DNA of 64,000 nt from Bacillota bacterium (GCA_023460995.1 JAEWOE010000006.1:124001-188000), one strand, 5' to 3'. Numbered from the stretch's first letter, positions 26,663 to 35,940 are shown. The notes: generated by a model not told the origin, from the letters alone. Numbers and translations: made by a program.

Positions 26663-28537
26663 ATGAAATATGAAATTATAGTTGTTGGTGGTGGACATGC
26701 AGGTTGTGAGGCCTCATTAGCTGCTGCAAGAAAAGGACATAAAACCTTATTAATTACTGGTAACAAAAAGAATATTGCAGATATGCCATGTAATCCTTCA
26801 ATTGGAGGAAGTGCAAAAGGAATTGTTGTTAGAGAAATTGATGCATTAGGTGGTCAAATGGGTAAATGTGCCGATGCAGGAAAAATTCAAATAAAGATGT
26901 TAAATAGTGCCAAAGGTCCTGCTGTGCAAGCTTTAAGAGCGCAAGCAGATAAAGTTACATATCCTAAACTAATGTTAGAACAATTGGAAAAGCAAGAGAA
27001 CTTAACGATTTTAGAAGCTATGGTTGAAGATTTAATAGTAAAAGAACAAAAAGTTAAAGGTGTTATATTATCAGATAATGAAAAAATTTATAGTGATGTT
27101 GTTATTTTAACAACTGGTACTTATTTAAAAGCAGATATTATGGTTGGGGATACAAGAAGAAGAGAAGGTCCACATGGAGAAAAACCAAGTCAATACTTGA
27201 GTGATAATTTAAAAAAGTATGGACTTAAAATAATTAGATTAAAAACGGGTACACCACAAAGAATTGACAAAAATAGTATAGATTATTCAAAAGCAAAAGA
27301 AGAACTTGGAGACCAATGTAACATATTTTTTAGTTTTGATGATAATGAGGCATACGATTTTACTAAACAAGTTTCTTGTCATTTAATTTATACAACATCT
27401 GAAACTAAGAAAATAATTTTAGAAAATCTAAATAAAGCCAGTATGTATGGTGGTTTAGATGATATAACAGGAGTTGGACCAAGATATTGTCCATCAATTG
27501 AAGATAAAATAGTAAGATTTTGTGACAAAGAAAAACACCAATTATTCTTAGAACCAGAGAGTATTTATTACGATGATATATATATTCAAGGTTTTTCTAC
27601 AAGTATGCCTCATGATGTTCAAGATTTAATGGTGCGTAGTTTGCCTGGTTTAGAAAATGCCAAAATATTAAAATATGCTTATGCTATTGAATATGATGCA
27701 GTCTACCCTACCCAAATGAAATTATCATTAGAGAGTAAAGTAATTGAGAACTTATTTACTGCAGGGCAAATAAATGGTACAAGTGGTTACGAAGAAGCTG
27801 CAGGACAAGGATTGATAGCCGGTATCAACGCCTCTTTAAAATTGGAAGGAAAAGAACCTTTAATTTTAAAAAGAAATGAAGCATATATAGGTGTATTAAT
27901 AGATGATTTAGTAAACAAAGGTATAAGAGATCCATATCGTCTATTGACTTCAAGAGCAGAATATAGACTGTTACTTAGAAGTGATAATGCTGATATAAGG
28001 CTTAGAGAATATGGGTATAAATTAGGTCTAATAGATGAAAAAAAATATAACAAATTATTAGAGAAAAAGAAAAATATAGAATTATTAGAAAATGAATTAA
28101 AAGAAAATAAAATTACTCCTAAAGAAGAAGTAAATCAACACTTATCTAGTATGAATTCTGCTATTTTAAAAGATGGAATAAGTTTATATAATTTACTAAA
28201 AAGACCAGAAATAACAATTGAAGATATAGAAAAATTTTACACTATAAATTATGACAAAGAAGTTAAAGAGCAAGTTCAAATTAGTATAAAATATCAAGGA
28301 TATATTGATAAGGCTATAAAAGAGGCAAGTAAAATGGTCGATTTAGATAGTAAAAAAATTCCAGAAGATATAGATTATTCAAAAATTCATAATTTAGCAA
28401 GTGAAGCTAAGCAAAAATTAAAGGAAGTTAAACCTGCATCAATTGGGCAAGCATTAAGAATAAGTGGAGTAAATCCATCGGATATATCAATTATTATGAT
28501 TTATCTTAAGAAAGAGTATCACAATGACAGAAAATAA
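26663..28537 (+). CDS. mnmG: tRNA uridine-5-carboxymethylaminomethyl modification enzyme, FAD-binding subunit
   Basis: MnmG is the FAD- and NADH-dependent partner of MnmE. The roughly 624-residue protein begins with the Rossmann motif VVGGGHAGCEASLAAARKG. It contains MPCNPSIGGSAKG near 42, LTSRAEYRLLLRSDNADIR near 430 and the C-terminal helical domain ending in the MnmE-binding segment. I prefer ATG 26663, which has a GGAAGTGAT ribosome site. An in-frame ATG at 26648, directly after the mnmE stop, adds five residues and cannot be excluded. The 3' end overlaps rsmG by 14 bases. Confidence 0.96.
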   Translation: MKYEIIVVGGGHAGCEASLAAARKGHKTLLITGNKKNIADMPCNPSIGGSAKGIVVREIDALGGQMGKCADAGKIQIKMLNSAKGPAVQALRAQADKVTYPKLMLEQLEKQENLTILEAMVEDLIVKEQKVKGVILSDNEKIYSDVVILTTGTYLKADIMVGDTRRREGPHGEKPSQYLSDNLKKYGLKIIRLKTGTPQRIDKNSIDYSKAKEELGDQCNIFFSFDDNEAYDFTKQVSCHLIYTTSETKKIILENLNKASMYGGLDDITGVGPRYCPSIEDKIVRFCDKEKHQLFLEPESIYYDDIYIQGFSTSMPHDVQDLMVRSLPGLENAKILKYAYAIEYDAVYPTQMKLSLESKVIENLFTAGQINGTSGYEEAAGQGLIAGINASLKLEGKEPLILKRNEAYIGVLIDDLVNKGIRDPYRLLTSRAEYRLLLRSDNADIRLREYGYKLGLIDEKKYNKLLEKKKNIELLENELKENKITPKEEVNQHLSSMNSAILKDGISLYNLLKRPEITIEDIEKFYTINYDKEVKEQVQISIKYQGYIDKAIKEASKMVDLDSKKIPEDIDYSKIHNLASEAKQKLKEVKPASIGQALRISGVNPSDISIIMIYLKKEYHNDRK

Positions 28538-29228
28538 TTTAGAGAAAGAGTTAACTAATTTAGGAATAGTAGTTACTCAAAAAATGTTGAAACAATTTAA
28601 TAGGTATTATGAACTACTTGTTGAATGGAATGAAAAAATTAATTTAACTGCAATAACAGAGAAAAATGATGTTTATTTAAAGCATTTTTATGATTCTGCT
28701 ACAATTGTAAAAGCAATAGATTTAAATAAAGAAACTACTTTATGTGATATTGGTACAGGGGCTGGTTTTCCAGGATTAGTTTTAAAAATATTATTTCCTA
28801 ATTTAAAAGTAACTTTAATTGATGCTTTAGAAAAAAGAATTAAATTTTTAAATACTGTAATTGAAGAGTTAGATTTAAATGATATTGAAACTATTCACGC
28901 TAGGAGTGAAGAGTATGGTGTTAAAAATCGCGAAAAATATGATGTTGTAACAGCGAGAGCTGTAGCAAACTTACCAGTATTAATGGAGTATTGTGTACCT
29001 CTTGTTAATATAGGTAAATATTTCATACCTATGAGAGCAAACATTTCCCAGGAAATAAATTCTAGTCAAAAAGCAATTAAGGAATTGGGAATAAAACAGA
29101 TAAAAATAGAAGAATTCTTATTGCCTTATGAAAACAGTAATAGAACAATTATAGTATATTTAAAGGAAAAACAAACAATAAAAAAATATCCTCGCAAAAA
29201 TGCAGAAATTAAAAAGAAGCCATTATAG
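28524..29228 (+). CDS. rsmG: 16S rRNA (guanine527-N7)-methyltransferase
   Basis: RsmG methylates G527 in the 530 loop of 16S rRNA. The 234-residue protein has YYELLVEWNEKINLTAIT near 28, motif I LCDIGTGAGFPGLVLKI near 73 and VTARAVANLPVLMEYCVPL near 140. It starts inside the end of mnmG, a common coupled arrangement. Near its 3' end the gene carries a Noc-type palindrome at 29043. Confidence 0.96.
   Translation: MTENNLEKELTNLGIVVTQKMLKQFNRYYELLVEWNEKINLTAITEKNDVYLKHFYDSATIVKAIDLNKETTLCDIGTGAGFPGLVLKILFPNLKVTLIDALEKRIKFLNTVIEELDLNDIETIHARSEEYGVKNREKYDVVTARAVANLPVLMEYCVPLVNIGKYFIPMRANISQEINSSQKAIKELGIKQIKIEEFLLPYENSNRTIIVYLKEKQTIKKYPRKNAEIKKKPL
29043..29056. promoter_or_regulatory. Noc-type palindrome with one mismatch, inside rsmG
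   Basis: ATTTCCCAGGAAAT, the same one-base variant seen in dnaX, lies about 290 bases before the noc-like gene. Confidence 0.5.
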
Positions 29229-29240
29229 GCTCTTTTTATT

Positions 29241-29264
29241 TTTTTGGGAAATATTTCCCAAAAA
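29241..29264. promoter_or_regulatory. Perfect 24-bp palindrome just upstream of the noc-like promoter
   Basis: The left half is TTTTTGGGAAAT and the right half is its exact reverse complement. It contains the Noc half-site GGGAAAT and its complement in swapped order (tail to tail). It ends four bases before the -35 box, so it is a plausible operator. As a hairpin it lacks a following T run, so a terminator role is less likely. Confidence 0.55.
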
Positions 29265-29268
29265 CCTC

Positions 29269-29297
29269 TTGTTTAAAACTTTTATTTATAGTATTAT
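29269..29297 (+). promoter_or_regulatory. Promoter of the noc-like gene
   Basis: TTGTTT (29269-29274), 17-base spacer, TATTAT (29292-29297). Confidence 0.65.
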
Positions 29298-29330
29298 ATA
29301 AATAGAGTATTTTAAGAATAGAGGTATAAT

Positions 29331-31346
29331 ATGGAATTTGAAAAAAGAGTTGTTGATCTTGATGTAAATGATGTATTGCCAAATAGATTCCAACCACGTA
29401 TTAAATTTAACGAGGATTCGATTAATGAATTATGTGAATCTATAAAGGAACATGGCGTTATTCAACCTATTGTTGTTAGAGCAATGGGAGATAAATATGA
29501 AATAATTGCTGGTGAAAGAAGATATAAGGCGAGTTTACTAGCTGGAAAACAAACTATTCCTGCAGTAATAACAGAATTAAATGATAAAGATAGTGCTGAA
29601 GTAGCTTTAATAGAGAACGTTCAAAGAAAAGATTTAACTCCTATTGAGGAAGCAATTTCTTATAAAAAAATTCTAGACATGGGTTACTTAACTCAAGAAG
29701 AATTAGCTGTAAAATTAGGAAAAACGCAATCTACAGTAGCTAATAAGTTGCGATTATTAAATTTGGATGAGGAAGTTCAAGAAGCTGTACTAGAAGAAAA
29801 AATTTCTGAAAGACACGCGAGATCTTTACTTAAATTAGTAAATATGTCTGACCAAAGAAATATGTTAGAGAACATTATTCAAAATAGATTAACTGTAAGA
29901 AAAACAGACGAAGAGATTAGTAACTTTTTAAACTCAGATAAAGATAACAATTTATTAAATGTTGAACTAGAAGAGGATATTTCAAAAGATTATAATGAGC
30001 CAGATGAAGAAAAACAGAATCCTTTTAAAATTTCCCCTATTTCCGCTGGTACAATTCCTACATTTGATACTTCTAATGTTATAGATAATAAGAGTTTTAA
30101 AGATGAACCAATTGTTATAATTGATGATCCTGAACAATTACCTGTTATAAATGAAGATCAAGTTATAGTTGATCCAATGGAAGAGTTTAATCCATTTAAG
30201 TTAGAAAATAATAGTGTCACTCAGGCAGTAGAGACAAGTAATAATATTCCAAGTAATCCAATTGAGGATGTTAAAGAAGAAAAAATCGAAGGTGAAGAAA
30301 TGAATGATTTTCCAAGCGAAAAACCAACAGAATTAAATCCAGGTTTTATGAATATTGATAAAATTGAATCTAATGCAAAAGATATAAATATAGCATCTGA
30401 AAAAGAACCAATAGATATAAATAGTCTACTTAAACCTTCTATCGTTGGTGGTGATACATTAAATATAGAACCAGAAAAGAGTGAACCAGTTGAAGAAATA
30501 AAAACAGGAAAATTCTTTGATTTACCTATGGAAGAAGAAAAAACAGAAGAAGCAAAAGTTGAATCAACAGAAAAGAATATTGCAACAGGAATAACAGATG
30601 CATTTAATTTTGATTTAGGTAATCAATTTCAAATGAGTACTCCAATAGAAGTTGATAATACTCCAATAACTTCCGTTAATGAAACAAATGTACCTAATCT
30701 TGAAAATAATGACATATTTAATTTTAATAATGATCAAATAAATACTCCTATTTTTAATAATAGTATACAAGAAGAAGTTAAAGCAAATCCAACAGATATA
30801 CTTCCAGCATTTGATCAAGCAAACTTTTCTTCTGACGCAGTTGTTGTTCCAGAAACATTGCCAGAAACACTTGATACAAATCCAGTTATTCCATCATCAA
30901 ATGATGAAAATATAATAGAAAGTATAAGTTTACCATTAATTAATGATAATACTTTTCTAAATACAAGTTTAGCATCAGCTCCTGAAGAAAACTTATTAAC
31001 AGATTTAAGTGTTCCAACCTCTGCACCGGAAAGTGTTTTGGTAAATCCAAACATTCCAATTCTTGCAGAAGAAGATTTAACTAATAATTTAATTAATCCA
31101 AATTTTGACTTCAATATAAGTGCTCCAATTGAAAGAGAACAATTTGTTTCTGTACAACCAACTAACTCTGAACAAATGCCTATTCCAACAGCAATTGAAA
31201 ATATCTCACCAAACAAGAGTATTTCAAATGCACTTGAAATAGTAAGAAATAATACAAAAGAATTAGAAAAATTGGGTTATATAGTTGATACAGAAGAATT
31301 TGATTTTGAAAATGTATATCAAGTTATAATAAAGATAGAAAAGTAA
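29331..31346 (+). CDS. noc: Noc-like ParB-family nucleoid protein with a long acidic C-terminal extension
   Basis: Residues 1-205 form a ParB/Noc core: PNRFQPRIKF near 17, the CTPase box GERRYKASLLAGK near 61, LIENVQRKDLTPIEEA near 92 and the helix-turn-helix GKTQSTVANKLRLLN near 125. Three of the four residues reported to separate Noc from ParB DNA specificity have the Noc state (Q in GKTQS, K in ANK, R in SERHAR); the fourth is Asn. The N-terminal membrane-targeting helix of Bacillus Noc is missing. Residues about 205-630 are acidic, low-complexity and rich in Asn, Pro, Glu and Ile. The last 40 residues (from SNALEIVRNNTKELEKLGY) look folded. It lies next to rsmG as in Bacillus, but without parA-parB. 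Confidence 0.88.
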   Translation: MEFEKRVVDLDVNDVLPNRFQPRIKFNEDSINELCESIKEHGVIQPIVVRAMGDKYEIIAGERRYKASLLAGKQTIPAVITELNDKDSAEVALIENVQRKDLTPIEEAISYKKILDMGYLTQEELAVKLGKTQSTVANKLRLLNLDEEVQEAVLEEKISERHARSLLKLVNMSDQRNMLENIIQNRLTVRKTDEEISNFLNSDKDNNLLNVELEEDISKDYNEPDEEKQNPFKISPISAGTIPTFDTSNVIDNKSFKDEPIVIIDDPEQLPVINEDQVIVDPMEEFNPFKLENNSVTQAVETSNNIPSNPIEDVKEEKIEGEEMNDFPSEKPTELNPGFMNIDKIESNAKDINIASEKEPIDINSLLKPSIVGGDTLNIEPEKSEPVEEIKTGKFFDLPMEEEKTEEAKVESTEKNIATGITDAFNFDLGNQFQMSTPIEVDNTPITSVNETNVPNLENNDIFNFNNDQINTPIFNNSIQEEVKANPTDILPAFDQANFSSDAVVVPETLPETLDTNPVIPSSNDENIIESISLPLINDNTFLNTSLASAPEENLLTDLSVPTSAPESVLVNPNIPILAEEDLTNNLINPNFDFNISAPIEREQFVSVQPTNSEQMPIPTAIENISPNKSISNALEIVRNNTKELEKLGYIVDTEEFDFENVYQVIIKIEK

Positions 31347-31363
31347 GAATACTTACTTTTTTT
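31339..31363 (+). terminator. Terminator of the noc-like gene
   Basis: AAGTAAG pairs with CTTACTT around AATA, followed by T. It overlaps the stop codon at 31344-31346. Confidence 0.85.
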
Positions 31364-31409
31364 ATTGTTATTAAAATATAAAGATGTTAAAATAATTTTG
31401 GTGATAAAA

Positions 31410-33365
31410 ATGAATTTTAAATTAGTATCAAAGTATTCTCCAAGTGGTGATCAGCCACAAGCAATACAAAGATTAGTAAACAACATAAATGAAAAAAAGA
31501 AGTATCAAATATTATTAGGTGGCACAGGTACAGGAAAAACTTTTACGATTGCTAATGTTATAGCTGAAGTTAATAAACCAACTCTTGTTTTAGCACATAA
31601 CAAAACTTTAGCAGGACAATTATATAGTGAACTTAAAGAACTTTTTCCTGAGAATCATGTAGAATATTTTGTATCTTACTATGATTATTTTCAACCAGAG
31701 GCATATGTAGCGAAAACAGACACATACATAGAAAAAGATTCTTCAATAAATGATGAAATTGATGAGTTAAGACATAGTGCAACAGCTGCATTACTAAACA
31801 ATAAGGATGTTATTGTTGTTTCTTCTGTTTCTTGTATTTATGGAATAGGTGAAATAGAAGAATATCGTAATAAGTTATTAATAATATCAGTAAATCAGAC
31901 AATTGATAGGAGCCAAGTAATAGAGCAACTTATTGATATGTTATATGAGCGCAATAATTTAGATTTAAAACGTGGTAGTTTTAGAGTAAAGGGAGATGTC
32001 TTAGAGATAATACCTGTAAGTCAACATGGAAAAGGATATAGAATCGAATTTTTTGGAGACGAAATAGATCGTATAAGTGAATTTGATACTTTAACAGGAA
32101 CTATTATTCAGAATAAGAAAACTATAACTATATTCCCTGCTAGTCATTTTGTGACAAGTGAAGAAAAATTAAAGTTAGCAGTCATTAATATAAAGAAGGA
32201 ACTAGAACAACAATTAGAAAAGTTTAAAAAAGATAATAAATTATTAGAATTCCAAAGGATTAATGAAAGAACAAACTATGATTTAGAAATGCTTAGTGAG
32301 ACTGGCTTTTGTCGTGGTGTAGAAAATTATTCGAGACATCTCGCATTGAAAGAGTCAGGTGATACACCAACCACACTAATGGATTTCTTTGGTGACGATT
32401 ATTTACTAGTTGTAGATGAATCGCATGTAACAATTCCACAAGTTAAAGCAATGTATAATGGAGATCAAGCTAGAAAAGGTGTTTTGGTTGATTATGGTTT
32501 TAGATTGCCAAGTGCAATGGACAATAGGCCTTTAAAGTTTGAAGAATTTGAAGAAAAAATAAATCAAGCTATATTTGTATCAGCAACTCCTGGAGATTAT
32601 GAATTATCTAAAACAAATGAAATAACTGAACAAATTATAAGACCAACCGGCTTACTAGATCCAATTATTGAAGTAAGAAAAACTACAAATCAAATAGATG
32701 ATTTAGTAAACGAAATAAATAATAAAACTAAAATTAATGAAAGAGTATTAATTACAACTTTAACTATTAGAATGGCTGAAGAACTTACAACTTATTTGAA
32801 AAAGCTTGATATTAAAGTTTCATATCTACATAGTGAAGTTAAAACTTTAGATAGATTAAAAATATTAAGAGATTTAAGATTAGGTAAATATGATGTATTG
32901 GTAGGAATTAATTTACTTAGAGAAGGATTAGATTTACCGGAAGTCAGTTTAGTTGCAATCATGGATGCTGATAAACAAGGATTTTTACGTAGTGAAAGAA
33001 GTTTAATACAAACAATCGGTAGAGCTGCTAGGAATTCAAACGGTAAAGTTATAATGTATGCTGATATAATAAGTGATTCTATGGAAAAAGCAATTAATGA
33101 GACGAATAGAAGAAGAAAAATACAAGAAGAATATAATAAAGAATATAATATTATTCCAACAACTATCATTAAGGAAATAAGAGACACAATAAGTAATATA
33201 GTTGAAATAGAAGATGAAAATAAATCTAAAAAAATAAGTAAAGCAGAAAAAGAAAAGATTAAAGTAAGATTAGAATCTGAAATGAGACAAGCAGCAAAAG
33301 ATTTAGATTTTGAAAGAGCTATGGAATTAAGAGATATATTATTTGAGATGCAGGAAGAAAAATGA
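31410..33365 (+). CDS. uvrB: Excinuclease ABC subunit B
   Basis: UvrB is the damage-verifying helicase-like subunit of nucleotide excision repair. The roughly 651-residue protein starts MNFKLVSKYSPSGDQPQAI and has Walker A GGTGTGKTFTIANV near 39. The DNA-gripping beta-hairpin region YYDYFQPEAY lies near 92. DESHVTIPQ near 338 and QTIGRAARN near 540 are also visible. A C-terminal UVR motif contacts UvrC. I start it at ATG 31410, five bases after GGTGAT; the longer frame adds unsupported residues. uvrA is not next to it. Its stop overlaps the next start (ATGA). Confidence 0.97.
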   Translation: MNFKLVSKYSPSGDQPQAIQRLVNNINEKKKYQILLGGTGTGKTFTIANVIAEVNKPTLVLAHNKTLAGQLYSELKELFPENHVEYFVSYYDYFQPEAYVAKTDTYIEKDSSINDEIDELRHSATAALLNNKDVIVVSSVSCIYGIGEIEEYRNKLLIISVNQTIDRSQVIEQLIDMLYERNNLDLKRGSFRVKGDVLEIIPVSQHGKGYRIEFFGDEIDRISEFDTLTGTIIQNKKTITIFPASHFVTSEEKLKLAVINIKKELEQQLEKFKKDNKLLEFQRINERTNYDLEMLSETGFCRGVENYSRHLALKESGDTPTTLMDFFGDDYLLVVDESHVTIPQVKAMYNGDQARKGVLVDYGFRLPSAMDNRPLKFEEFEEKINQAIFVSATPGDYELSKTNEITEQIIRPTGLLDPIIEVRKTTNQIDDLVNEINNKTKINERVLITTLTIRMAEELTTYLKKLDIKVSYLHSEVKTLDRLKILRDLRLGKYDVLVGINLLREGLDLPEVSLVAIMDADKQGFLRSERSLIQTIGRAARNSNGKVIMYADIISDSMEKAINETNRRRKIQEEYNKEYNIIPTTIIKEIRDTISNIVEIEDENKSKKISKAEKEKIKVRLESEMRQAAKDLDFERAMELRDILFEMQEEK

Positions 33366-34186
33366 GATTTAAAAAAGTATATATTGAAATAACAAACATG
33401 TGTAACAAAAATTGTTTGTTTTGCTCTAAAAGTTTTAGGAAAAAAGAGGAAATGAATGTAACCAATTTTGAATTTATTCTAAATCAGGTTAAAGAATATA
33501 CAGATTACATATATCTTCATGTTAAAGGAGAACCCCTACTTCATTCAAATTTTAATGAAATATTAACAATTTGTGATAAACATAATATGAAAGTTAATAT
33601 AACAACAAATGGTTCCTGTTTACATATGCATCAAGAAAAAATAATTTGTCATGATTGTGTCAGACAAATAAATATAAGTACTCATTCAATATTAAGTCAA
33701 AAAGATATGTCAGAAATTATTGATGCAGTTGAGTATATGAAAAAACATAAAAATATATATTTTGTATATCGATATTGGACTTTAAAAGAAAATTATATTA
33801 TCGAAGATAATCTAGTATTAAATGTAATTAAAAATTATTATAATCTATCAGAGCAAAAAGAAACAGAAATAAAAGAAAAAAAGAATATAAAAATAGATGA
33901 ACTAACATATATTAATAAAGATATAGAATTTGAGTGGCCAACATTAGATAATAACACTAATAATGAAGGTTATTGTTATGGATTAAAAACACATATAGCC
34001 ATATTGAGTAACGGAATAGTTGTTCCTTGTTGTTTGGATGCTGAAGGTGTAATTGAACTGGGAAATATTTTTAATACTCCATTGAAAGATATTTTAGATA
34101 ATGAAAAAACACAAAAAATTATAAATGGTTTTAAAAATAACGTTAGATGTGAAGAATTATGCAAACATTGTTCTTTTAAAAAGTAA
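33362..34186 (+). CDS. Radical SAM protein with SPASM-like C-terminus, function unknown
   Basis: The 274-residue protein has the radical SAM cysteine motif CNKNCLFC (about 13-20) and the glycine-rich SAM-contact region VKGEPLLH near 55. A C-terminal cysteine set (GYCYGL near 207, VVPCCLDAEG near 224, CEELCKHCSFKK at the end) is typical of SPASM auxiliary iron-sulphur clusters. Such enzymes often modify peptides or act as anaerobic maturases; no substrate peptide gene is visible beside it. Its start overlaps the uvrB stop by four bases. Confidence 0.85.
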   Translation: MRFKKVYIEITNMCNKNCLFCSKSFRKKEEMNVTNFEFILNQVKEYTDYIYLHVKGEPLLHSNFNEILTICDKHNMKVNITTNGSCLHMHQEKIICHDCVRQINISTHSILSQKDMSEIIDAVEYMKKHKNIYFVYRYWTLKENYIIEDNLVLNVIKNYYNLSEQKETEIKEKKNIKIDELTYINKDIEFEWPTLDNNTNNEGYCYGLKTHIAILSNGIVVPCCLDAEGVIELGNIFNTPLKDILDNEKTQKIINGFKNNVRCEELCKHCSFKK

Positions 34187-34245
34187 ACAAAGAATTTAAA
34201 AAAAAGTTAAAATATGTTATACTATATATCATAGGAGATGAGCAG

Positions 34246-34668
34246 ATGAAATTAATAATTAATGACAAAAAAGAAGTAAGGTTAAATCGTTTTATTGATT
34301 GGATAATATATATGATAGGCTATGCAATAGTATTAATTAGTGTATCATTAATATTTAAAAAAACTGTTCAATTTGATACCTCTTATTATGGATTCTGGTT
34401 TCTAATTACAGCAATAATGATTTATATATTAGGGAAAACAATTAAACCCCTTTTGGTATGGCTAACGCTTCCACTTACTGGTTTGACAATGGGATTGTTT
34501 TACCCATTCATTAATGTAATTATACTATATATAACAGATTTATTACTAGGTTCACATTTCGAGATAAGTGGAATTTTTATGGCCTTTATAGTGGCAGTTT
34601 TTATATCATTCGTAAATATTTTAATGCAGAAATGTATAATTGAACCAATAATAAGAAAGGAAATTTAA
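34246..34668 (+). CDS. YvlD-family (phage holin 4 superfamily-like) four-helix membrane protein
   Basis: The 140-residue protein has four predicted membrane segments (about 18-40, 48-63, 67-92 and 105-125), with KTIKPLLVWLTLPLTGLTMGLF in the middle as in the YvlD/PF04020 group. Function is unknown in this family; despite its name it is usually not a lysis holin. The gene lies one base before lgt, and in Bacillus yvlD also lies near lgt (with hprK, absent here). An extended -10 (TGTTATACT) precedes it. Confidence 0.8.
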   Translation: MKLIINDKKEVRLNRFIDWIIYMIGYAIVLISVSLIFKKTVQFDTSYYGFWFLITAIMIYILGKTIKPLLVWLTLPLTGLTMGLFYPFINVIILYITDLLLGSHFEISGIFMAFIVAVFISFVNILMQKCIIEPIIRKEI

Positions 34669-34669
34669 T

Positions 34670-35485
34670 ATGAACGGGGTTTTAATTGATTTAGGAATTA
34701 TTACTATATATTGGTATTCCGTTTTTATTTTTTTAGCAATATTAATTGGTGGAAATATTGTTTTAAATGAAGCAAAAAGATTTAATATACCAGAAAATTT
34801 TATGTTAAATTTATTTTTTTGGATTATCCCTACTGCTTTAATAGGAGCAAGGATATATTATGTTATTTTTAATTGGTCATTATACGCAGCCGATATTCCT
34901 AGTATATTTAAAGTATGGGAAGGCGGTCTAGCTATTCATGGAGCAATAATTGCTGGATTAATATTTACTGTTGTATATACACAGAGATATAAGGTAAACA
35001 CCCTATTTATACTGGATTTTATAGTAGTTGGATTAATTATTGGTCAAACTATAGGAAGATGGGGAAATTTCTTTAACGGTGAAGCTCATGGTGGAATAGT
35101 TGCATATGAAACATTGAAGAAATTTTTTATTCCTGATTTCATAATAAATGGTATGAAAATAGATGGAGTTTATTATCAACCCACTTTTTTATATGAATCA
35201 CTATGGTGTTTAATTGGCTTTATTTTAATATTAATAATAAGAAGATTAAAATATATTAAAATTGGTCAAGTGACATGCAGTTATTTAATATGGTATGGTG
35301 TTGGTAGATTTTTTATAGAGATGTTGAGAACAGATAGTCTTATGTTAGGAAACTTAAGAGCAGCGCAATTAGTATCTGTATTAATGATATTAACAGGTAT
35401 CGTTGGAGTTATTGTTCTTGGACGAGGTTCTAAATTTAATAATCAATATAATGATGTAACTAATATTGATGATGTTAAGTTCTAA
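34670..35485 (+). CDS. lgt: Prolipoprotein diacylglyceryl transferase
   Basis: Lgt transfers diacylglycerol from phosphatidylglycerol to the lipobox cysteine of lipoproteins. The 271-residue membrane protein shows GARIYYVIFNW near 59, WEGGLAIHGAI near 84 with the essential His, and the signature GQTIGRWGNFFNGEAHGG near 124. RFFIEMLRTD lies near 222. It would act on YidC (LTGCTS lipobox), among others. A terminator follows immediately. Confidence 0.97.
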   Translation: MNGVLIDLGIITIYWYSVFIFLAILIGGNIVLNEAKRFNIPENFMLNLFFWIIPTALIGARIYYVIFNWSLYAADIPSIFKVWEGGLAIHGAIIAGLIFTVVYTQRYKVNTLFILDFIVVGLIIGQTIGRWGNFFNGEAHGGIVAYETLKKFFIPDFIINGMKIDGVYYQPTFLYESLWCLIGFILILIIRRLKYIKIGQVTCSYLIWYGVGRFFIEMLRTDSLMLGNLRAAQLVSVLMILTGIVGVIVLGRGSKFNNQYNDVTNIDDVKF

Positions 35486-35508
35486 AAGAGTAATATACTC
35501 TTTTTTTT
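35484..35508 (+). terminator. Terminator of lgt
   Basis: AAAAGAGTA pairs with TACTCTTTT around ATA, then T residues. The first bases overlap the lgt stop codon. Confidence 0.88.
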
Positions 35509-35538
35509 AATTATGTTATAATTAAACTAGGTGGTATT

Positions 35539-35940
35539 ATGAAAATAAAAAAGGGTTTTACTTTAGTAGAATTACTAACTGTTATAACATTGATAGGCAT
35601 TTTAGGACTAATAACTATTCCTATAATAAGTAATTCAATAAAAACAGCAAGAAAAAAAGCATTCAAAGAAACATTAAGTGCTATAGTTGAAGCAGCAAAA
35701 ATATATAATGCAGATACTGATTATTTAGAATTGACTGACGAAACAGGTATAGATATATTAAGTCAAAAATTAAAGTATGAAAATAAAAGTGAGATTTCTG
35801 GTGGAGAAATATATTACAAGGCAGGTAAATATTATCTTTATGATGTAAAATCAAAATATTATTGTGCTAGTGGGTTTATTGAAGAAATACAGATAGATGA
35901 TATAGACTCAGACGAGTGTCTTGGCATAGGAAATAATTAG
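35539..35940 (+). CDS. Prepilin-like protein (type IV pilin/pseudopilin N-terminus)
   Basis: The 133-residue protein starts MKIKKGFTLVELLTVITLIG, a class III signal cut after Gly by a prepilin peptidase, with Glu5 of the mature form. A hydrophobic helix of about 20 residues and an amphipathic stretch AFKETLSAIVEAAKIYNAD follow. The C-terminal half carries two cysteines (YYCASG and DECLG). It is a lone gene, not in a comG-like operon. The promoter block TATAATTAAACTAGGTG is nearly the same as before the prepilin-like gene at 56246. A role in a pilus or pseudopilus is inferred. Confidence 0.82.
   Translation: MKIKKGFTLVELLTVITLIGILGLITIPIISNSIKTARKKAFKETLSAIVEAAKIYNADTDYLELTDETGIDILSQKLKYENKSEISGGEIYYKAGKYYLYDVKSKYYCASGFIEEIQIDDIDSDECLGIGNN

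Noticed and set aside
29221..29264. The GGGAAATATTTCCC palindrome as the rsmG terminator
   Set aside because: It is not followed by a T run; a weak AGCC/GGCT hairpin with T tail at about 29217-29245 is the better terminator candidate.
34246..34668. The YvlD-like gene as a prophage holin
   Set aside because: There are no phage genes around it; the position next to lgt and four-helix form fit the chromosomal YvlD group.
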